A DNA stretch of 64,000 bases from Lentzea fradiae (GCF_900100955.1 NZ_FNCC01000012.1:186001-250000); one strand, 5' to 3'. Numbered from the stretch's first letter, positions 24,220 through 33,193 are shown. Notes: generated by a model from the letters alone, not told the origin. Translations and numbers: made by a program.

Positions 24220-25224
24220 CTAGCGCTTCGCCCGCGACGGCTGCACCCGCATCGGCTCCCCCGGCATCTTCGGGTAGTCCGGCGGGTAAGGCATCTCCCC
24301 GCGGGGATCGGCCTCGTACCACTCCAGCAGCTTCTCGATCCCGAACGCCTCGGAGTCCAGCCCGGCGTGCGGGTCACCGCGCTCCGCCAGATAAGAAGGC
24401 ACAGTGAGCACATCGAAGTCGTCGGGGTCCACAGTGGACAGCTCATCCCACGTGACCGGGGTGGACACGGTGGCACGCGGGGTGCCGCGCACCGACCAGG
24501 CGGAGGCGATCGTGCGGTCCCGCGCCGCCTGGTTGAAGTCGATGAACACGCGAGAACCGCGTTCTTCCTTCCACCAGGCCGAGGTCGCGAGCGAGGGCGC
24601 GCGCTTCTCCACCTCGCGGGCCAGTGCGATCACGGCGTGCCGGACGTCGACGAAGTCCCACTCCGGCCTGATCCGCACGGCCACGTGGATGCCGCGTCCG
24701 CCGGACGTCTTCGGGTAGCCCGTCAGGCCCGCGTCGGCGAGGACCTCGCGCAGCACGGCGGCGACGCGGGCGGCGTCGGAGAAGTCGGTGCCCGGTTGCG
24801 GGTCGAGGTCGATGCGCAGCTCGTCGGGGTGGTCCACGTCGGGGCGGCGGACGGGCCAGGGGTGGAAGTCGAACGTCCCGAGGTTCGCGGCCCACACGAC
24901 CACGGCTTCGGAGGTCGGGCAGATCTCGTCGGCCGGGCGGCCGGACGGGAACTTCACCTGGACCGTCTCGACGTAGTCGGGGGCGCCTTTGGGGACGCGT
25001 TTCTGGTAGAACGCCTCGCCCTCGACGCCGTCGACGAACCGCTTGAGCACCACCGGGCGGTCGCGCAGCACGGTCAGCAGGACGGGTGCGACCGTGCGGT
25101 AGTACTCGACCACCTGGCCCTTGGTGATGCCCCGTTCGGGGAAGTACGGCTTGTCCGGGTTGGACACCCGGACGAGCTGGTCACCGACCTGGAGCTCGAT
25201 CGCCTTCGACTTCGCAGCAGCCAC
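24220..25224 (-). CDS. LigD-type polymerase/primase domain protein
   Basis: A 334-residue stand-alone PrimPol domain of LigD. Family motifs: NPDKPYFPERGITKGQVVEYY at the N-terminus, KRFVDGVEGEAFYQKRVP, the metal-binding ELRIDLDPQPGTDF near residue 135, KTSGGRGIHVAVRI, and RVFIDFNQAARDRTIASAWS. These enzymes add nucleotides (preferring ribonucleotides) during non-homologous end joining. Ligase and nuclease domains are absent; LigC at 17097-18161 could be its functional partner. No Ku gene is visible. Confidence 0.93.
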   Translation of the reverse strand: MAAAKSKAIELQVGDQLVRVSNPDKPYFPERGITKGQVVEYYRTVAPVLLTVLRDRPVVLKRFVDGVEGEAFYQKRVPKGAPDYVETVQVKFPSGRPADEICPTSEAVVVWAANLGTFDFHPWPVRRPDVDHPDELRIDLDPQPGTDFSDAARVAAVLREVLADAGLTGYPKTSGGRGIHVAVRIRPEWDFVDVRHAVIALAREVEKRAPSLATSAWWKEERGSRVFIDFNQAARDRTIASAWSVRGTPRATVSTPVTWDELSTVDPDDFDVLTVPSYLAERGDPHAGLDSEAFGIEKLLEWYEADPRGEMPYPPDYPKMPGEPMRVQPSRAKR

Positions 25225-25233
25225 GCCAGCACA

Positions 25234-25833
25234 CTAGAGCCCCCGCACGAACGCCGCGAGCGTGAGCTCGAAGCTGTCGCGGTCGAGCTCGGCGGCCACG
25301 GCGGGCAGCAGGTGGGCGCGGTCGAGGTTCGGGAACCGGTCTCCGTAGTCGGCCGGGTCGGCGGAGAAGCCGTTGGAGAACGAGCTGAGCGCGGCGCCGA
25401 ACACGATGAACATCAGGCCGGCGACGATCATCGTGGCCTCGCGGCGGGACCAGCCCGCGTTCACCAGTGCGCCGTTGAGGATGTCCAGGCGGCGCAACGA
25501 CTCCTCGCGGCCCGCCGGGCCGTAGGCGAGGAACGGGACGATGTTCGGGTGGGCGGACAGGGCCTCGCGGTAGGAGCGGGCGCACCGGACGAGGCCCTCG
25601 CGCCAGTCGACGTCGAAGCCCGACATGTCGACCGGCTGGAGGATCGACGCCGCGATGTCGTTCAGCAGCTGGTCCTTCGTGCGGACGTGGCCGTAGAGCG
25701 ACGCGGCCTGCACGCCCAGCTCCGCGGCGAGCTTGCGCATGGACAGGCCGTCCAGGCCGTCGCGGTCGATGATGGCCAGTGCCGCCGACCGGATGCGGTC
25801 GGCGCTCAGAAGAGGGGTGCTCGGCCGGGGCAT
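25234..25833 (-). CDS. TetR-family regulator of the acyl-CoA dehydrogenase operon
   Basis: A 199-residue TetR protein. The HTH is at residues about 10-55 (RIRSAALAIIDRDGLDGLSM, then RKLAAELGVQAASLYGHVRTK) and a TetR_C-type ligand-binding domain follows. It is divergent from an acyl-CoA dehydrogenase gene with a dyad operator in the 40-base gap. It therefore probably represses both genes and responds to an acyl-CoA or related ligand. Confidence 0.88.
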   Translation of the reverse strand: MPRPSTPLLSADRIRSAALAIIDRDGLDGLSMRKLAAELGVQAASLYGHVRTKDQLLNDIAASILQPVDMSGFDVDWREGLVRCARSYREALSAHPNIVPFLAYGPAGREESLRRLDILNGALVNAGWSRREATMIVAGLMFIVFGAALSSFSNGFSADPADYGDRFPNLDRAHLLPAVAAELDRDSFELTLAAFVRGL

Positions 25834-25838
25834 GTGAG

Positions 25839-25861
25839 TTAACCTAACACTGTTCGGTTAA
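25839..25861. promoter_or_regulatory. TetR operator
   Basis: TTAACCTAACA and TGTTCGGTTAA form an inverted repeat around a single central C, with one mismatched pair. It covers the gap between the TetR gene and the acyl-CoA dehydrogenase gene and is far more A/T-rich than its surroundings. Confidence 0.72.
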
Positions 25862-25873
25862 TCGGGAGGGGTC

Positions 25874-27019
25874 GTGGATCTGGCGCTTTCGGAGGAACAC
25901 CGGCAGCTCAGGGAGCTGGCGCGGCGGTTCACCGACGACCGCATCGTCCCGCACGCCACGCGGTGGGACCGCGAGGAGGCGATCGACAGGGACCTGGTGC
26001 CCGCTCTCGGCGAGGTCGGGTTCCTGGGGCTGGGCGTCGACGAGCGCTACGGCGGGTCGGGCGGCGACAACCTCGCCTACTGCCTGGTGCTCGAAGAGAT
26101 CGCCCGAGGTGACAGCGCCGTCCGGGGCATCATCTCCGTCTCGCTCGGCCTGGTCGCGAAGTCGATCGCCCAGCACGGCACCGAGGAGCAGAAGCAGCGC
26201 TGGCTGCCGGGGCTGACGGCCGGCACGCGGGTCGGCTGCTTCGCGCTCACCGAACCCGGCACCGGCAGCGACGCCGGGAGCCTCGTCACCAAGGCCGCGA
26301 AGACGGCCGGCGGGTACGTCATCAGCGGCCGCAAGATCTTCATCACCAACGGCACGTGGGCGGACGTCGCGCTGGTGTTCGCCAGGACCGGCGGTCCCGG
26401 CCCGAAGGGCATCTCCGCGTTCCTCGTGCCCACCGACACCCCGGGCTTCACCGCCACCGAGGTCAAGGGCAAGCTCGGCATGCGCGGCCAGGCGACCGCC
26501 GAGATCACCCTGGACGACGTCGAGGTGCCGGACGACGCCCTGCTGAGCGAGCAGGGCTTCAAGGTCGCGATGGGCGCGCTCGACAAGGGCCGGATGTCCG
26601 TCGCCGCCGGGTGCGTCGGCGCCGCACGGGGCGCGCTCGAAGCCGCGCTGAGGTACGCGAAGGAACGCGAGCAGTTCGGCAAGCCCATCGCGGGCTTCCA
26701 GCTCGTGCAGGAGCTGCTCGCGGACATGGCCGTGGAGACCGACGCCGCGCGCCTGCTCACGTGGCGGGTGGCCGACCTCGCCGACCGCGGTGAGCCGTTC
26801 GGCACCGAGGCGTCGATGGCCAAGCTGTACGCCAGCGAGGCGGCCGTGCGGGTCGCCAACAACGCGATCCAGGTGTTCGGCGGCTACGGCTACGTCGACG
26901 AGTACCCGGTGGGCAAGTACCTGCGGGACGCCCGCGTCACCACCCTCTACGAGGGCACCAGCCAGATCCAGAAACTGCTGATCGGTCGCGCGCTCACGGG
27001 CGTGAACGCGTTCATCTGA
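25874..27019 (+). CDS. Acyl-CoA dehydrogenase
   Basis: A 381-residue FAD-dependent acyl-CoA dehydrogenase. It shows the two PROSITE-type signatures (CFALTEPGTGSDAGSL and QVFGGYGYVDEYPVGKYLRD). The catalytic base Glu is in TLYEGTSQIQK near residue 365, as in short/medium-chain enzymes. GTG 25874 follows GGGAGGGG. The gene is first in a three-gene unit with another dehydrogenase and a MaoC-like hydratase, suggesting breakdown of a specific acyl-CoA under TetR control. Confidence 0.93.
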   Translation: MDLALSEEHRQLRELARRFTDDRIVPHATRWDREEAIDRDLVPALGEVGFLGLGVDERYGGSGGDNLAYCLVLEEIARGDSAVRGIISVSLGLVAKSIAQHGTEEQKQRWLPGLTAGTRVGCFALTEPGTGSDAGSLVTKAAKTAGGYVISGRKIFITNGTWADVALVFARTGGPGPKGISAFLVPTDTPGFTATEVKGKLGMRGQATAEITLDDVEVPDDALLSEQGFKVAMGALDKGRMSVAAGCVGAARGALEAALRYAKEREQFGKPIAGFQLVQELLADMAVETDAARLLTWRVADLADRGEPFGTEASMAKLYASEAAVRVANNAIQVFGGYGYVDEYPVGKYLRDARVTTLYEGTSQIQKLLIGRALTGVNAFI

Positions 27020-27030
27020 AAAGGGGAGCA

Positions 27031-28200
27031 ATGGACTTCACGCTCGACGAGGAGCAGAAGGAGATCCGCGAGTGGGTGCGGACCTTCGTGCGCAAGGAGA
27101 TCATCCCGCTGGAGCCGGAGGTGCTGCGCCGGGAGCGCGCCGGGGAGCCCGGTCTCGCCAAGGGTGAGCTGAAGGCGTTGCAGGACAAGGCGAAGCAGGC
27201 CGGGTTCTTCGGCGTCCTCACGCCGCAGGAGTACGGCGGCATGGGGCTCGGCGCGATGATGACCGCCCTCATCGAGGCCGAGCTCGGCCGCAGCTTCGTG
27301 CCGTTCCGGTTCGGCGGCTACGCGGACAACATCCTGTTCCACGGCAACGAGGAGCAGAAGCAGCGCTACCTGCTGCCGACGATCTCCGGCGAGCGGGTGT
27401 CGTGCTTCGCGATCACCGAGCCGGGCGCGGGCAGTGACGCCAAGGCCATCCGCACGTCCGCCGTCAAGGACGGCAACGAGTGGGTGATCAACGGCGAGAA
27501 GACGTTCATCACCCAGGGCAACGAGGCCGACTTCGTCATGGTGTTCGCCGTGACGGACAAGGAGAAGGGCGCCGACGGCGGCGTCACGTGCTTCCTCGTC
27601 GACCGCGACATGGGCTGGAAGTCCGAGCCCATCCCCACGATGGGCCAGTGGGGTCCCGCCGCGCTCGTGTTCGACAACGTGCGGGTGCCGGAGAAGAACG
27701 TCCTCGGCGAGGTCGGCAAGGGCTTCCACCTCGCGATGCAGTGGATCGGCCAGGGCCGCTACCTGCTGCCCGCCCGTGCGCTCGGCAGCGTCGAGCGGCT
27801 GGTGGAGATGGCCGTCGAGCAGGCCCGCAACCGCGTCACGTTCGGCAAGCCCATCGCCGAGTACCAGGCCATCCAGTGGATGATCGCGGACTCCGCCGTC
27901 GAGATCGAGGCGCTGCGCTGGCTCGTGCTGCACGCCGCGTGGCTCGTCGACCAGAAGCAGGACTCGCGCCAGGCGCAGTCGATCGCGAAGCTCTACGGCG
28001 GCATCAAGGCCAACGAGATCGTCGACCGCGTGCTGCAGATCCACGGCGGCATGGGCTACACCCGTGAGCTGCCGATCGAGCGTTGGTACCGCGAGCTGCG
28101 CCTGCTGCGCATCTACGAGGGCACCGACGAGATCCAGCGCCGCACGATCGCGCGGAACCTGCTCAAGGGCCACGCGAGCGTGCGTGGCACCCTCGGTTAA
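27031..28200 (+). CDS. Acyl-CoA dehydrogenase, second paralogue
   Basis: A 389-residue acyl-CoA dehydrogenase, 11 bases after the first and preceded by AAAAGGGGAG. Signatures: CFAITEPGAGSDAKAI, QIHGGMGYTRELPIERWYRE, and the base Glu in RIYEGTDEIQRR. Compared with the first paralogue it has an extended N-terminal helix region and an insertion around KEKGADGG. Two different dehydrogenases in one operon may act on different chain lengths or form a heteromeric enzyme, as in some actinobacterial FadE pairs. Confidence 0.93.
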   Translation: MDFTLDEEQKEIREWVRTFVRKEIIPLEPEVLRRERAGEPGLAKGELKALQDKAKQAGFFGVLTPQEYGGMGLGAMMTALIEAELGRSFVPFRFGGYADNILFHGNEEQKQRYLLPTISGERVSCFAITEPGAGSDAKAIRTSAVKDGNEWVINGEKTFITQGNEADFVMVFAVTDKEKGADGGVTCFLVDRDMGWKSEPIPTMGQWGPAALVFDNVRVPEKNVLGEVGKGFHLAMQWIGQGRYLLPARALGSVERLVEMAVEQARNRVTFGKPIAEYQAIQWMIADSAVEIEALRWLVLHAAWLVDQKQDSRQAQSIAKLYGGIKANEIVDRVLQIHGGMGYTRELPIERWYRELRLLRIYEGTDEIQRRTIARNLLKGHASVRGTLG

Positions 28201-28914
28201 GTGCTCGACCACCGCATCCTCGGCGTCGTCGAACGACAGGTACGCACCTGGTCGTCCGGCGACGCCGAGGTGTACGCGTCGGCGGTCGGCGGCTTCTCCC
28301 CCGCGTTCGCCATTCCCCTGCTGCAACAAGGCGGACCGCAGATCGGGCTGATCGGCGCGGACATGACGCAGGTCCTGCACGCCGAGCAGTCGCTGTGGTT
28401 GCACGGACCGTTGCCGGAGGCCGGTTCCACACTCGTCACCAAGACGGTGGAACACATCCACGACAAGGGTTCCGGCGCTCTCGTCGTGAGCCGCTGGGAG
28501 TCGGAGCACGCGACGACGCGCTCGTCGTGCTTCCTCAAGGGGGAAGGCGGTTTCGGCGGCGAACGCGGCGAGACCCGCACGTTCGCGGTGCCGGACACCG
28601 CACCGGAGACGAGCTTCTACCTCACCAGCCCGGACCAGGCCGTGCGCTACCGCGAGACCGGTGACGTGAACCCGATGCACCACGACCCGGAGTTCGCGCG
28701 CCGCGCCGGGTTCCCGCGGCCGATCCTGCACGGCCTCTCCACGCTCGGTATCACCGTGCGGGACAAGGACTTCACCGAGCTGCACGCCCGGTTCACCGCT
28801 CCCGTGCTCCCCGGCGACGAGCTCCGGGTCGAGCACTGGCCGACCGGCGAGTTCCGCACGTCCGTGGACGGCAGGCAGGTGCTCGTCGGCCGGGTCGTGC
28901 TCACGCCGCGCTGA
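28201..28914 (+). CDS. MaoC-like (R)-specific enoyl-CoA hydratase/dehydratase
   Basis: A 237-residue double-hotdog protein. The C-terminal half carries the hydratase motif in GDVNPMHHDPEFARRAGF followed by PRPILHGL. The N-terminal half lacks it. GTG 28201 begins on the base after the previous stop. Together with the two dehydrogenases this supplies the hydration step of a fatty-acid or thioester degradation pathway. It overlaps the convergent SDR gene by 14 bases. Confidence 0.87.
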   Translation: MLDHRILGVVERQVRTWSSGDAEVYASAVGGFSPAFAIPLLQQGGPQIGLIGADMTQVLHAEQSLWLHGPLPEAGSTLVTKTVEHIHDKGSGALVVSRWESEHATTRSSCFLKGEGGFGGERGETRTFAVPDTAPETSFYLTSPDQAVRYRETGDVNPMHHDPEFARRAGFPRPILHGLSTLGITVRDKDFTELHARFTAPVLPGDELRVEHWPTGEFRTSVDGRQVLVGRVVLTPR

Positions 28915-29815
28915 CGGCCTGGCACACCGGGAACCGCACCCCGGTGAGGTCCTCGGAGACGTCCCAGAGCCGTTGCTGCACGGCCATGTCGTAGGACGCG
29001 GGGCTCGACGTGACGAGCTTGGGACGGCCACGTCCCTCCGCCACTCCGTCCGGGCCGTAGTACTGCCCGCCGAGCACGGCCGGGTCGGTGGCGGCCCGCA
29101 GGGTTGGCAGCGCGCCGTCCGCCGCGGGCTGGGTGAGCAGCGGAGCGAGCAGGGTGATCAGTCCGCGGGCAACGGCGGGGCTGTTGCGGGCCAGCTCGGT
29201 GTTGGCGATCCCGGGGTGCGCGGCCGTCGCGATGGTGGTGCCGTGCGGGGCGAGCCGGCGCTGCAGCTCGTAGGTGAACATCAGGTTGGCGAGCTTCGAC
29301 TGGCCGTAGGCGGCGGCGCGGTCGTAGGAGCGCTCCCACTGCAGGTCGTCGAAGTGGATGTCCGCGCGGATGCGGTGTCCCGTGCTGCTGACCGTGACCA
29401 CCCTGGAGCCGGGCACGGGCAGCATCAGGTCGAGCAGCAGCCCGGTGAGCGCGAAATGCCCCAGGTGGTTGGTGCCGAACTGCAGCTCGAAGCCGTCCTG
29501 GGTGGTCTGCTTGGGCGTGTACATGACACCGGCGTTGTTGATCAGCAGGTCGATCTTGGGGTGGGCGGCGCGCAGGTCCGCCGCCGCGGCGCGCACCGAC
29601 GCCAGCGACGTCAGGTCCAGCTCCTGCACGGAGACGTCGCCGCTGATCCGCGCCGCGGCCTGCTTGCCCTTCTCGGCGTCGCGCACGGCCAGCACGACGG
29701 ACGCGCCGCGCTCAGCGAGCCGCCGGGCGGTCTCGAAGCCCAGACCGGTGTTCGCGCCGGTCACCACGGCCACGCGGCCGTCCTGGCGCGGGATCTGCTG
29801 CTCGGTCCACTTCAT
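28901..29815 (-). CDS. Short-chain dehydrogenase/reductase
   Basis: A 304-residue SDR of the retinol-dehydrogenase/WWOX-like type. NAD(P) motif TGANTGLG at about residue 18, NNAGVMY, catalytic Ser in VTVSSTGH, and YGQSK with catalytic Tyr and Lys. ATG 29815 follows AAGGAG. It is divergent from a TetR gene, with three copies of a GTACC/CCGGTAC-type site between them. Substrate unknown. Confidence 0.9.
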   Translation of the reverse strand: MKWTEQQIPRQDGRVAVVTGANTGLGFETARRLAERGASVVLAVRDAEKGKQAAARISGDVSVQELDLTSLASVRAAAADLRAAHPKIDLLINNAGVMYTPKQTTQDGFELQFGTNHLGHFALTGLLLDLMLPVPGSRVVTVSSTGHRIRADIHFDDLQWERSYDRAAAYGQSKLANLMFTYELQRRLAPHGTTIATAAHPGIANTELARNSPAVARGLITLLAPLLTQPAADGALPTLRAATDPAVLGGQYYGPDGVAEGRGRPKLVTSSPASYDMAVQQRLWDVSEDLTGVRFPVCQAVSAA

Positions 29816-29828
29816 CTCGGTCTCCTTA

Positions 29829-29898
29829 GGTACCACCGGTAACTTATGCTCGGAACGCTAATGTACCGCCGGTACCGTGTCAAGGGACCGGCGGTACC
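29829..29898. promoter_or_regulatory. Cluster of three TetR operator sites
   Basis: Three related dyads lie between the SDR and TetR genes: GGTACCACCGGTAAC (29829-29843), the perfect GTACCG-C-CGGTAC (29863-29875) and GGACCGGCGGTACC (29885-29898). The best copy overlaps the probable promoter region of both genes, which suggests autoregulation. Confidence 0.7.
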
Positions 29899-29912
29899 CT
29901 AAAATCGGCCGC

Positions 29913-30581
29913 ATGACGTTCCAGCGGGCGCGCACCGAGGAGCAGCGCGAGGTCCGGCGCCGGGCGATCCTGGACACGGCCTCCGCGATGCTCGACGAGA
30001 TGCCGGTGGCCGAGGTGACGCTCAACGAGCTGAGCCGGCGGGTCGGCCTGGCCAAGACCGCGGTGCTGCGCTACTTCGAGTCACGCGAGGCCGTGCTGCT
30101 CGACCTGCTGGACGACCGCACCGCGTCCTGGCTCACCGAGCTGGAGCGGGAACTGGCCGAGGGCGTCGCGCCGGACGGGCCGATGGCGGTGCGGGCCGAG
30201 CAGACCGCCGAGGTGCTCAGCCGGTCGCTCGCGGCCAGGACCGTGCTGTGCGACCTCTTCGGCGCACAGGGCGGGGTGCTGGAGCACAACGTCTCCGTCG
30301 AGTCGGTCCGCCGGCACAAGCGGACGTCGCTCGCGAACCTCGCGGTGATGGGAAAGCTCTTCCGGCGCCACCTGCCCGAGATCGGCGAGCACGCCGAGGT
30401 GTTCTGCCTGCACGCCTTGCTGATCGCGGGCGCGCTGTCCGGGTACTCGGCCCCGCCGCCGAGCTTGCTCGCGGTCTACGAGTCGGAGCCGGAACTGGCG
30501 GTGCACCGCGTCGAGCTGCGGCCCGCCCTGCGGCTCGCGGTCCTCACCTCGCTGCTGGGACTGCTGCCGCGCGCAGAGTGA
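29913..30581 (+). CDS. TetR-family regulator
   Basis: A 222-residue TetR protein. HTH at residues about 15-60 (REVRRRAILDTASAMLDE, then LNELSRRVGLAKTAVLRYFE). The C-terminal domain resembles the TetR_C group common next to SDR genes. ATG 29913 is preferred over the in-frame GTG-type start 12 codons upstream, which would lie in the third operator site. Likely represses itself and the divergent SDR. Confidence 0.88.
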   Translation: MTFQRARTEEQREVRRRAILDTASAMLDEMPVAEVTLNELSRRVGLAKTAVLRYFESREAVLLDLLDDRTASWLTELERELAEGVAPDGPMAVRAEQTAEVLSRSLAARTVLCDLFGAQGGVLEHNVSVESVRRHKRTSLANLAVMGKLFRRHLPEIGEHAEVFCLHALLIAGALSGYSAPPPSLLAVYESEPELAVHRVELRPALRLAVLTSLLGLLPRAE

Positions 30582-30694
30582 GCGCTTGTACCGTCCGGTG
30601 CTTCAATTGGCAATGACAGCAACGAAATCTGAACCAACCCGGTGCGGAATACGTGACCTCTTGTGAACACAGACGAACACCACAGGGAGTCCCG

Positions 30695-31078
30695 ATGCGG
30701 GTCGCGTCACGCACCGTCTTCGACTTCGTCCGGCTGAACGGCACCACCGCCCCGGTCGAGACCGAACTGATCTACCAGGCCGACGACCCGTTCGCGGTGA
30801 CCATGAAGTTCCACTCCGGCGGGTCCGTGGCGACCTGGATCATGGGCAGGGACCTGCTCGCCGAGGGCCTCTCGAAGCCCGCGGGCGACGGCGACGTCAG
30901 GGTCAGGCCGCACTCCGGCCGCACAGCCGTGCTCGAACTCGTCTCCGAGCAGCACGTCACGGTGTTCCGCTTCCCGGCCAGCACGCTGAAGAAGTTCCTC
31001 GCCGCCACCTACCGGCTCGTTCCCGCCGGAACCGAGCGGTTCGACGCGGACGCGTTCCTGAGCACCGTGCTGCGCTAA
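30695..31078 (+). CDS. SsgA-like sporulation/cell division regulator
   Basis: A 127-residue SsgA-like protein. Typical features are the ADDPFAVTMKF segment and the W-x-M-G-R-D-L-L-x-E-G-L motif (WIMGRDLLAEGL), followed by GDGDVRVRP. SALP proteins are confined to morphologically complex actinomycetes and control septum site selection and cell wall remodelling. The 113-base upstream region is relatively A/T-rich and probably holds its promoter. The 3' end overlaps the convergent GntR stop by four bases. Confidence 0.92.
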   Translation: MRVASRTVFDFVRLNGTTAPVETELIYQADDPFAVTMKFHSGGSVATWIMGRDLLAEGLSKPAGDGDVRVRPHSGRTAVLELVSEQHVTVFRFPASTLKKFLAATYRLVPAGTERFDADAFLSTVLR

Positions 31079-31722
31079 CGCCCCAGGCTCGCCAGCATCT
31101 GCGCGCAGACGCGCGACAGGTGCCGGCGCATCACGGCCGACGCCCTCGCCGCGTCACCGTCCTCGACCGCCCGCACGAGCTCGTCGTGGTCCTCCATCGA
31201 CGCCTGCTGGTGCGACGGGTCGTCCTCCAGCCCGCTGCGCAGCAGCACCACGCGTTGCTGCACGAGCCGGACCTGCTCGGCGATGTGCGGACTGCGCGCC
31301 GCGTCCAGCAGCGCCTGGTGGAACGCGAGGTCCAGCCGGTACGGGAACGGCTGCCCCGCCCGGTAGTTGCGGCGGCTCTCCGCGCAGACCTCGCGCAGCC
31401 GCACCAGGTCCACGTCGGTCCGGCGGGACGCCGCCAGTTCCGCGGCGGCGCATTCGAGCGCGGTGCGCAGCTCGAACAACGCGCGGACGTCGTCCGCACC
31501 GGCGTCGGGCACGAACGCGCCCCGGTGCGGCACCAGGACGAGCAGCCGCTCGGACGCCAGGTGCCGGATCGCCTCGCGCAACGGGCCGCGGCTGATGCCG
31601 AGCTGCTGCGCCACCTCGACCTCGTTGACCCGGGAGCCGGGCGGGATCTTGCCCGTGAGCACCTGCTCGCGCAGCACGTCCACGGCCTGCCCGGCGAGGC
31701 TGAGGTGCAGAGGGGGTGTCAC
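31075..31722 (-). CDS. GntR-family regulator (FCD type)
   Basis: A 215-residue GntR protein: winged HTH at residues about 12-70 (LREQVLTGKIPPGSRVNEVE, then VAQQLGISRGPLREAI) and an FCD ligand-binding domain with the metal-binding Asp/His pattern (DLAFHQAL, then MEDHDELVRAV and MRRHL). GTG 31722 follows AGGAGA. It is divergent from an asparaginase gene with a perfect palindrome in the gap, so it probably controls asparagine breakdown and itself. Confidence 0.9.
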   Translation of the reverse strand: MTPPLHLSLAGQAVDVLREQVLTGKIPPGSRVNEVEVAQQLGISRGPLREAIRHLASERLLVLVPHRGAFVPDAGADDVRALFELRTALECAAAELAASRRTDVDLVRLREVCAESRRNYRAGQPFPYRLDLAFHQALLDAARSPHIAEQVRLVQQRVVLLRSGLEDDPSHQQASMEDHDELVRAVEDGDAARASAVMRRHLSRVCAQMLASLGR

Positions 31723-31779
31723 CTTCGTCTCCTGATCTGGACGGCGGCGGCTGTCCGGTCGTTAAACTAGCGAACATGT

Positions 31780-31795
31780 CAACTGTCGACAGTTG
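31780..31795. promoter_or_regulatory. GntR operator palindrome
   Basis: A perfect 16-base palindrome, CAACTGTCGACAGTTG, between the GntR gene and the asparaginase gene. FCD-type GntR proteins commonly bind dyads of this size. Confidence 0.72.
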
Positions 31796-31822
31796 GCAGT
31801 CTGCGTCCGGAGGAGGGTGACG

Positions 31823-32776
31823 GTGGGACACGAGGTTGTGGCCGAGGTCTGGCGGGGCGACTTCCTGGAGTCGGTGCACCACGGCAGCGTCGTGGCGACC
31901 GATCCGTCCGGCTCCCCCGTGCTGTCCGTCGGACGGCCGGGTGACGTCACGTTCCCGCGGTCGTCGAACAAGCCCTTGCAGGCCCTCGCGATGCTGCGCG
32001 GCGGCCTCGACCTCGACGGCGAGCTGCTCGCCCTGGCCTGTGCCTCGCACTCGGGCGAGGACTTCCACGTCGAGGGCGCTCTGCGCATCCTCGCGTCCGC
32101 CGGTCTCGGCGAGGAGGCGCTGCGCTGCACGCCGGACCTCCCGATCGGCGAGCAGGCCCGCGCCCAGCACCTCGCCCGCGGCCTCGGTGCCGCCCCGAAG
32201 TACATGAACTGCTCCGGCAAGCACGCCGCCATGCTCGCCACCTGCGTCGCCAACGGCTGGTCCACCGAGACCTACCTCGACCCCACGCACCCGTTGCAGG
32301 TCGCGACGCGCGCCACCATCGAGGACGTGGCGGGCGAGCCCGTCGCGCAGGTCGGTGTCGACGGGTGCGGCGCCCCGATCTTCGCCATCAGCCTCACCGG
32401 TCTCGCCAGGGCGTTCGGCCGGCTGGCCAGCGCCGCCCCCGGCACGCTGGAACACCGCGTGACCACCGCCATGAACACCCACCCCGAGTGGGTCGGCGGC
32501 ACCGGCAGGGACGTCACCGCGCTGATGAGGGCACTCCCCGGGGTCATCGCCAAGGACGGCGCCGAGGGCGTCTACGCGGTGGGCCTGCCCACCGGCGAGG
32601 GCGTCGCGCTGAAGATCGCGGACGGGTCGTCGCGCGCCCGCGCGGTGGTGATGGTCGCGGTGCTGAGGCGGCTCGGCGTGGACGTGAGCGGACTGGAGGA
32701 CCTCGCGACGGTGCCGGTTCTCGGTCACGGGCGTGCCGTCGGCGCCGTCAGGCCGTCACTCGCCGTGGCCAGCTGA
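31823..32776 (+). CDS. L-asparaginase II family protein
   Basis: A 317-residue protein of the asparaginase II (thermolabile, rhizobial AnsA-like) family, unrelated in fold to type I/II bacterial enzymes. Family features: SGSPVLSVGRPGDVTFPRSS near residue 30, NKPLQALAML, ACASHSGEDFH near residue 75, NCSGKHAAML, and VGVDGCGAPIFA. It hydrolyses Asn to Asp and ammonia. GTG 31823 is chosen for GGAGGAG seven bases upstream. Confidence 0.9.
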   Translation: MGHEVVAEVWRGDFLESVHHGSVVATDPSGSPVLSVGRPGDVTFPRSSNKPLQALAMLRGGLDLDGELLALACASHSGEDFHVEGALRILASAGLGEEALRCTPDLPIGEQARAQHLARGLGAAPKYMNCSGKHAAMLATCVANGWSTETYLDPTHPLQVATRATIEDVAGEPVAQVGVDGCGAPIFAISLTGLARAFGRLASAAPGTLEHRVTTAMNTHPEWVGGTGRDVTALMRALPGVIAKDGAEGVYAVGLPTGEGVALKIADGSSRARAVVMVAVLRRLGVDVSGLEDLATVPVLGHGRAVGAVRPSLAVAS

Positions 32777-32824
32777 CGCCCGTCACGGCGGCTCCGGGAG
32801 CGCTGAGCCACTAAACTGGGGCTC

Positions 32825-33115
32825 ATGGGCGAGCCGAAGGACGAGCGCGAGAAGTTCCAGGAGGAACTGATCGGTCTCGATCCGCACGACCCCGAGACGA
32901 AGGCGTTCGCCGAGCACCTCGACCGGATGAAGCGGGAACGCCCCGGCTTCACGGTCGAGGGCTACCTGGACGGCGTCCGGGACTTCGCCGACTCGGCGAA
33001 CCGCACGACCGGGCACCGGCGGATGCTGGCCGTCGTCGTCGTGGGCCTGATCCTGCTCGGTGTGATCCTCACGATCTGGTTCGCGCTCGGTGACATCATC
33101 ACCATCATCTTCTGA
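32825..33115 (+). CDS. Small single-helix membrane protein
   Basis: A 96-residue hypothetical protein. Charged N-terminal 70 residues (KDEREKFQEELIGLDPHDPE) and one C-terminal membrane helix (MLAVVVVGLILLGVILTIWF) with a short hydrophobic tail. No catalytic motif. It lies between asparaginase and msrB on the same strand, 48 and 78 bases from them. Confidence 0.7.
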   Translation: MGEPKDEREKFQEELIGLDPHDPETKAFAEHLDRMKRERPGFTVEGYLDGVRDFADSANRTTGHRRMLAVVVVGLILLGVILTIWFALGDIITIIF

Positions 33116-33193
33116 CCCTTGTCGAGGTCTTACGGCTCTCGCGCGCCTCTGCCACCGGGAAGCCTCACGGCACCCGCGGCGTTATAAAGAGAC

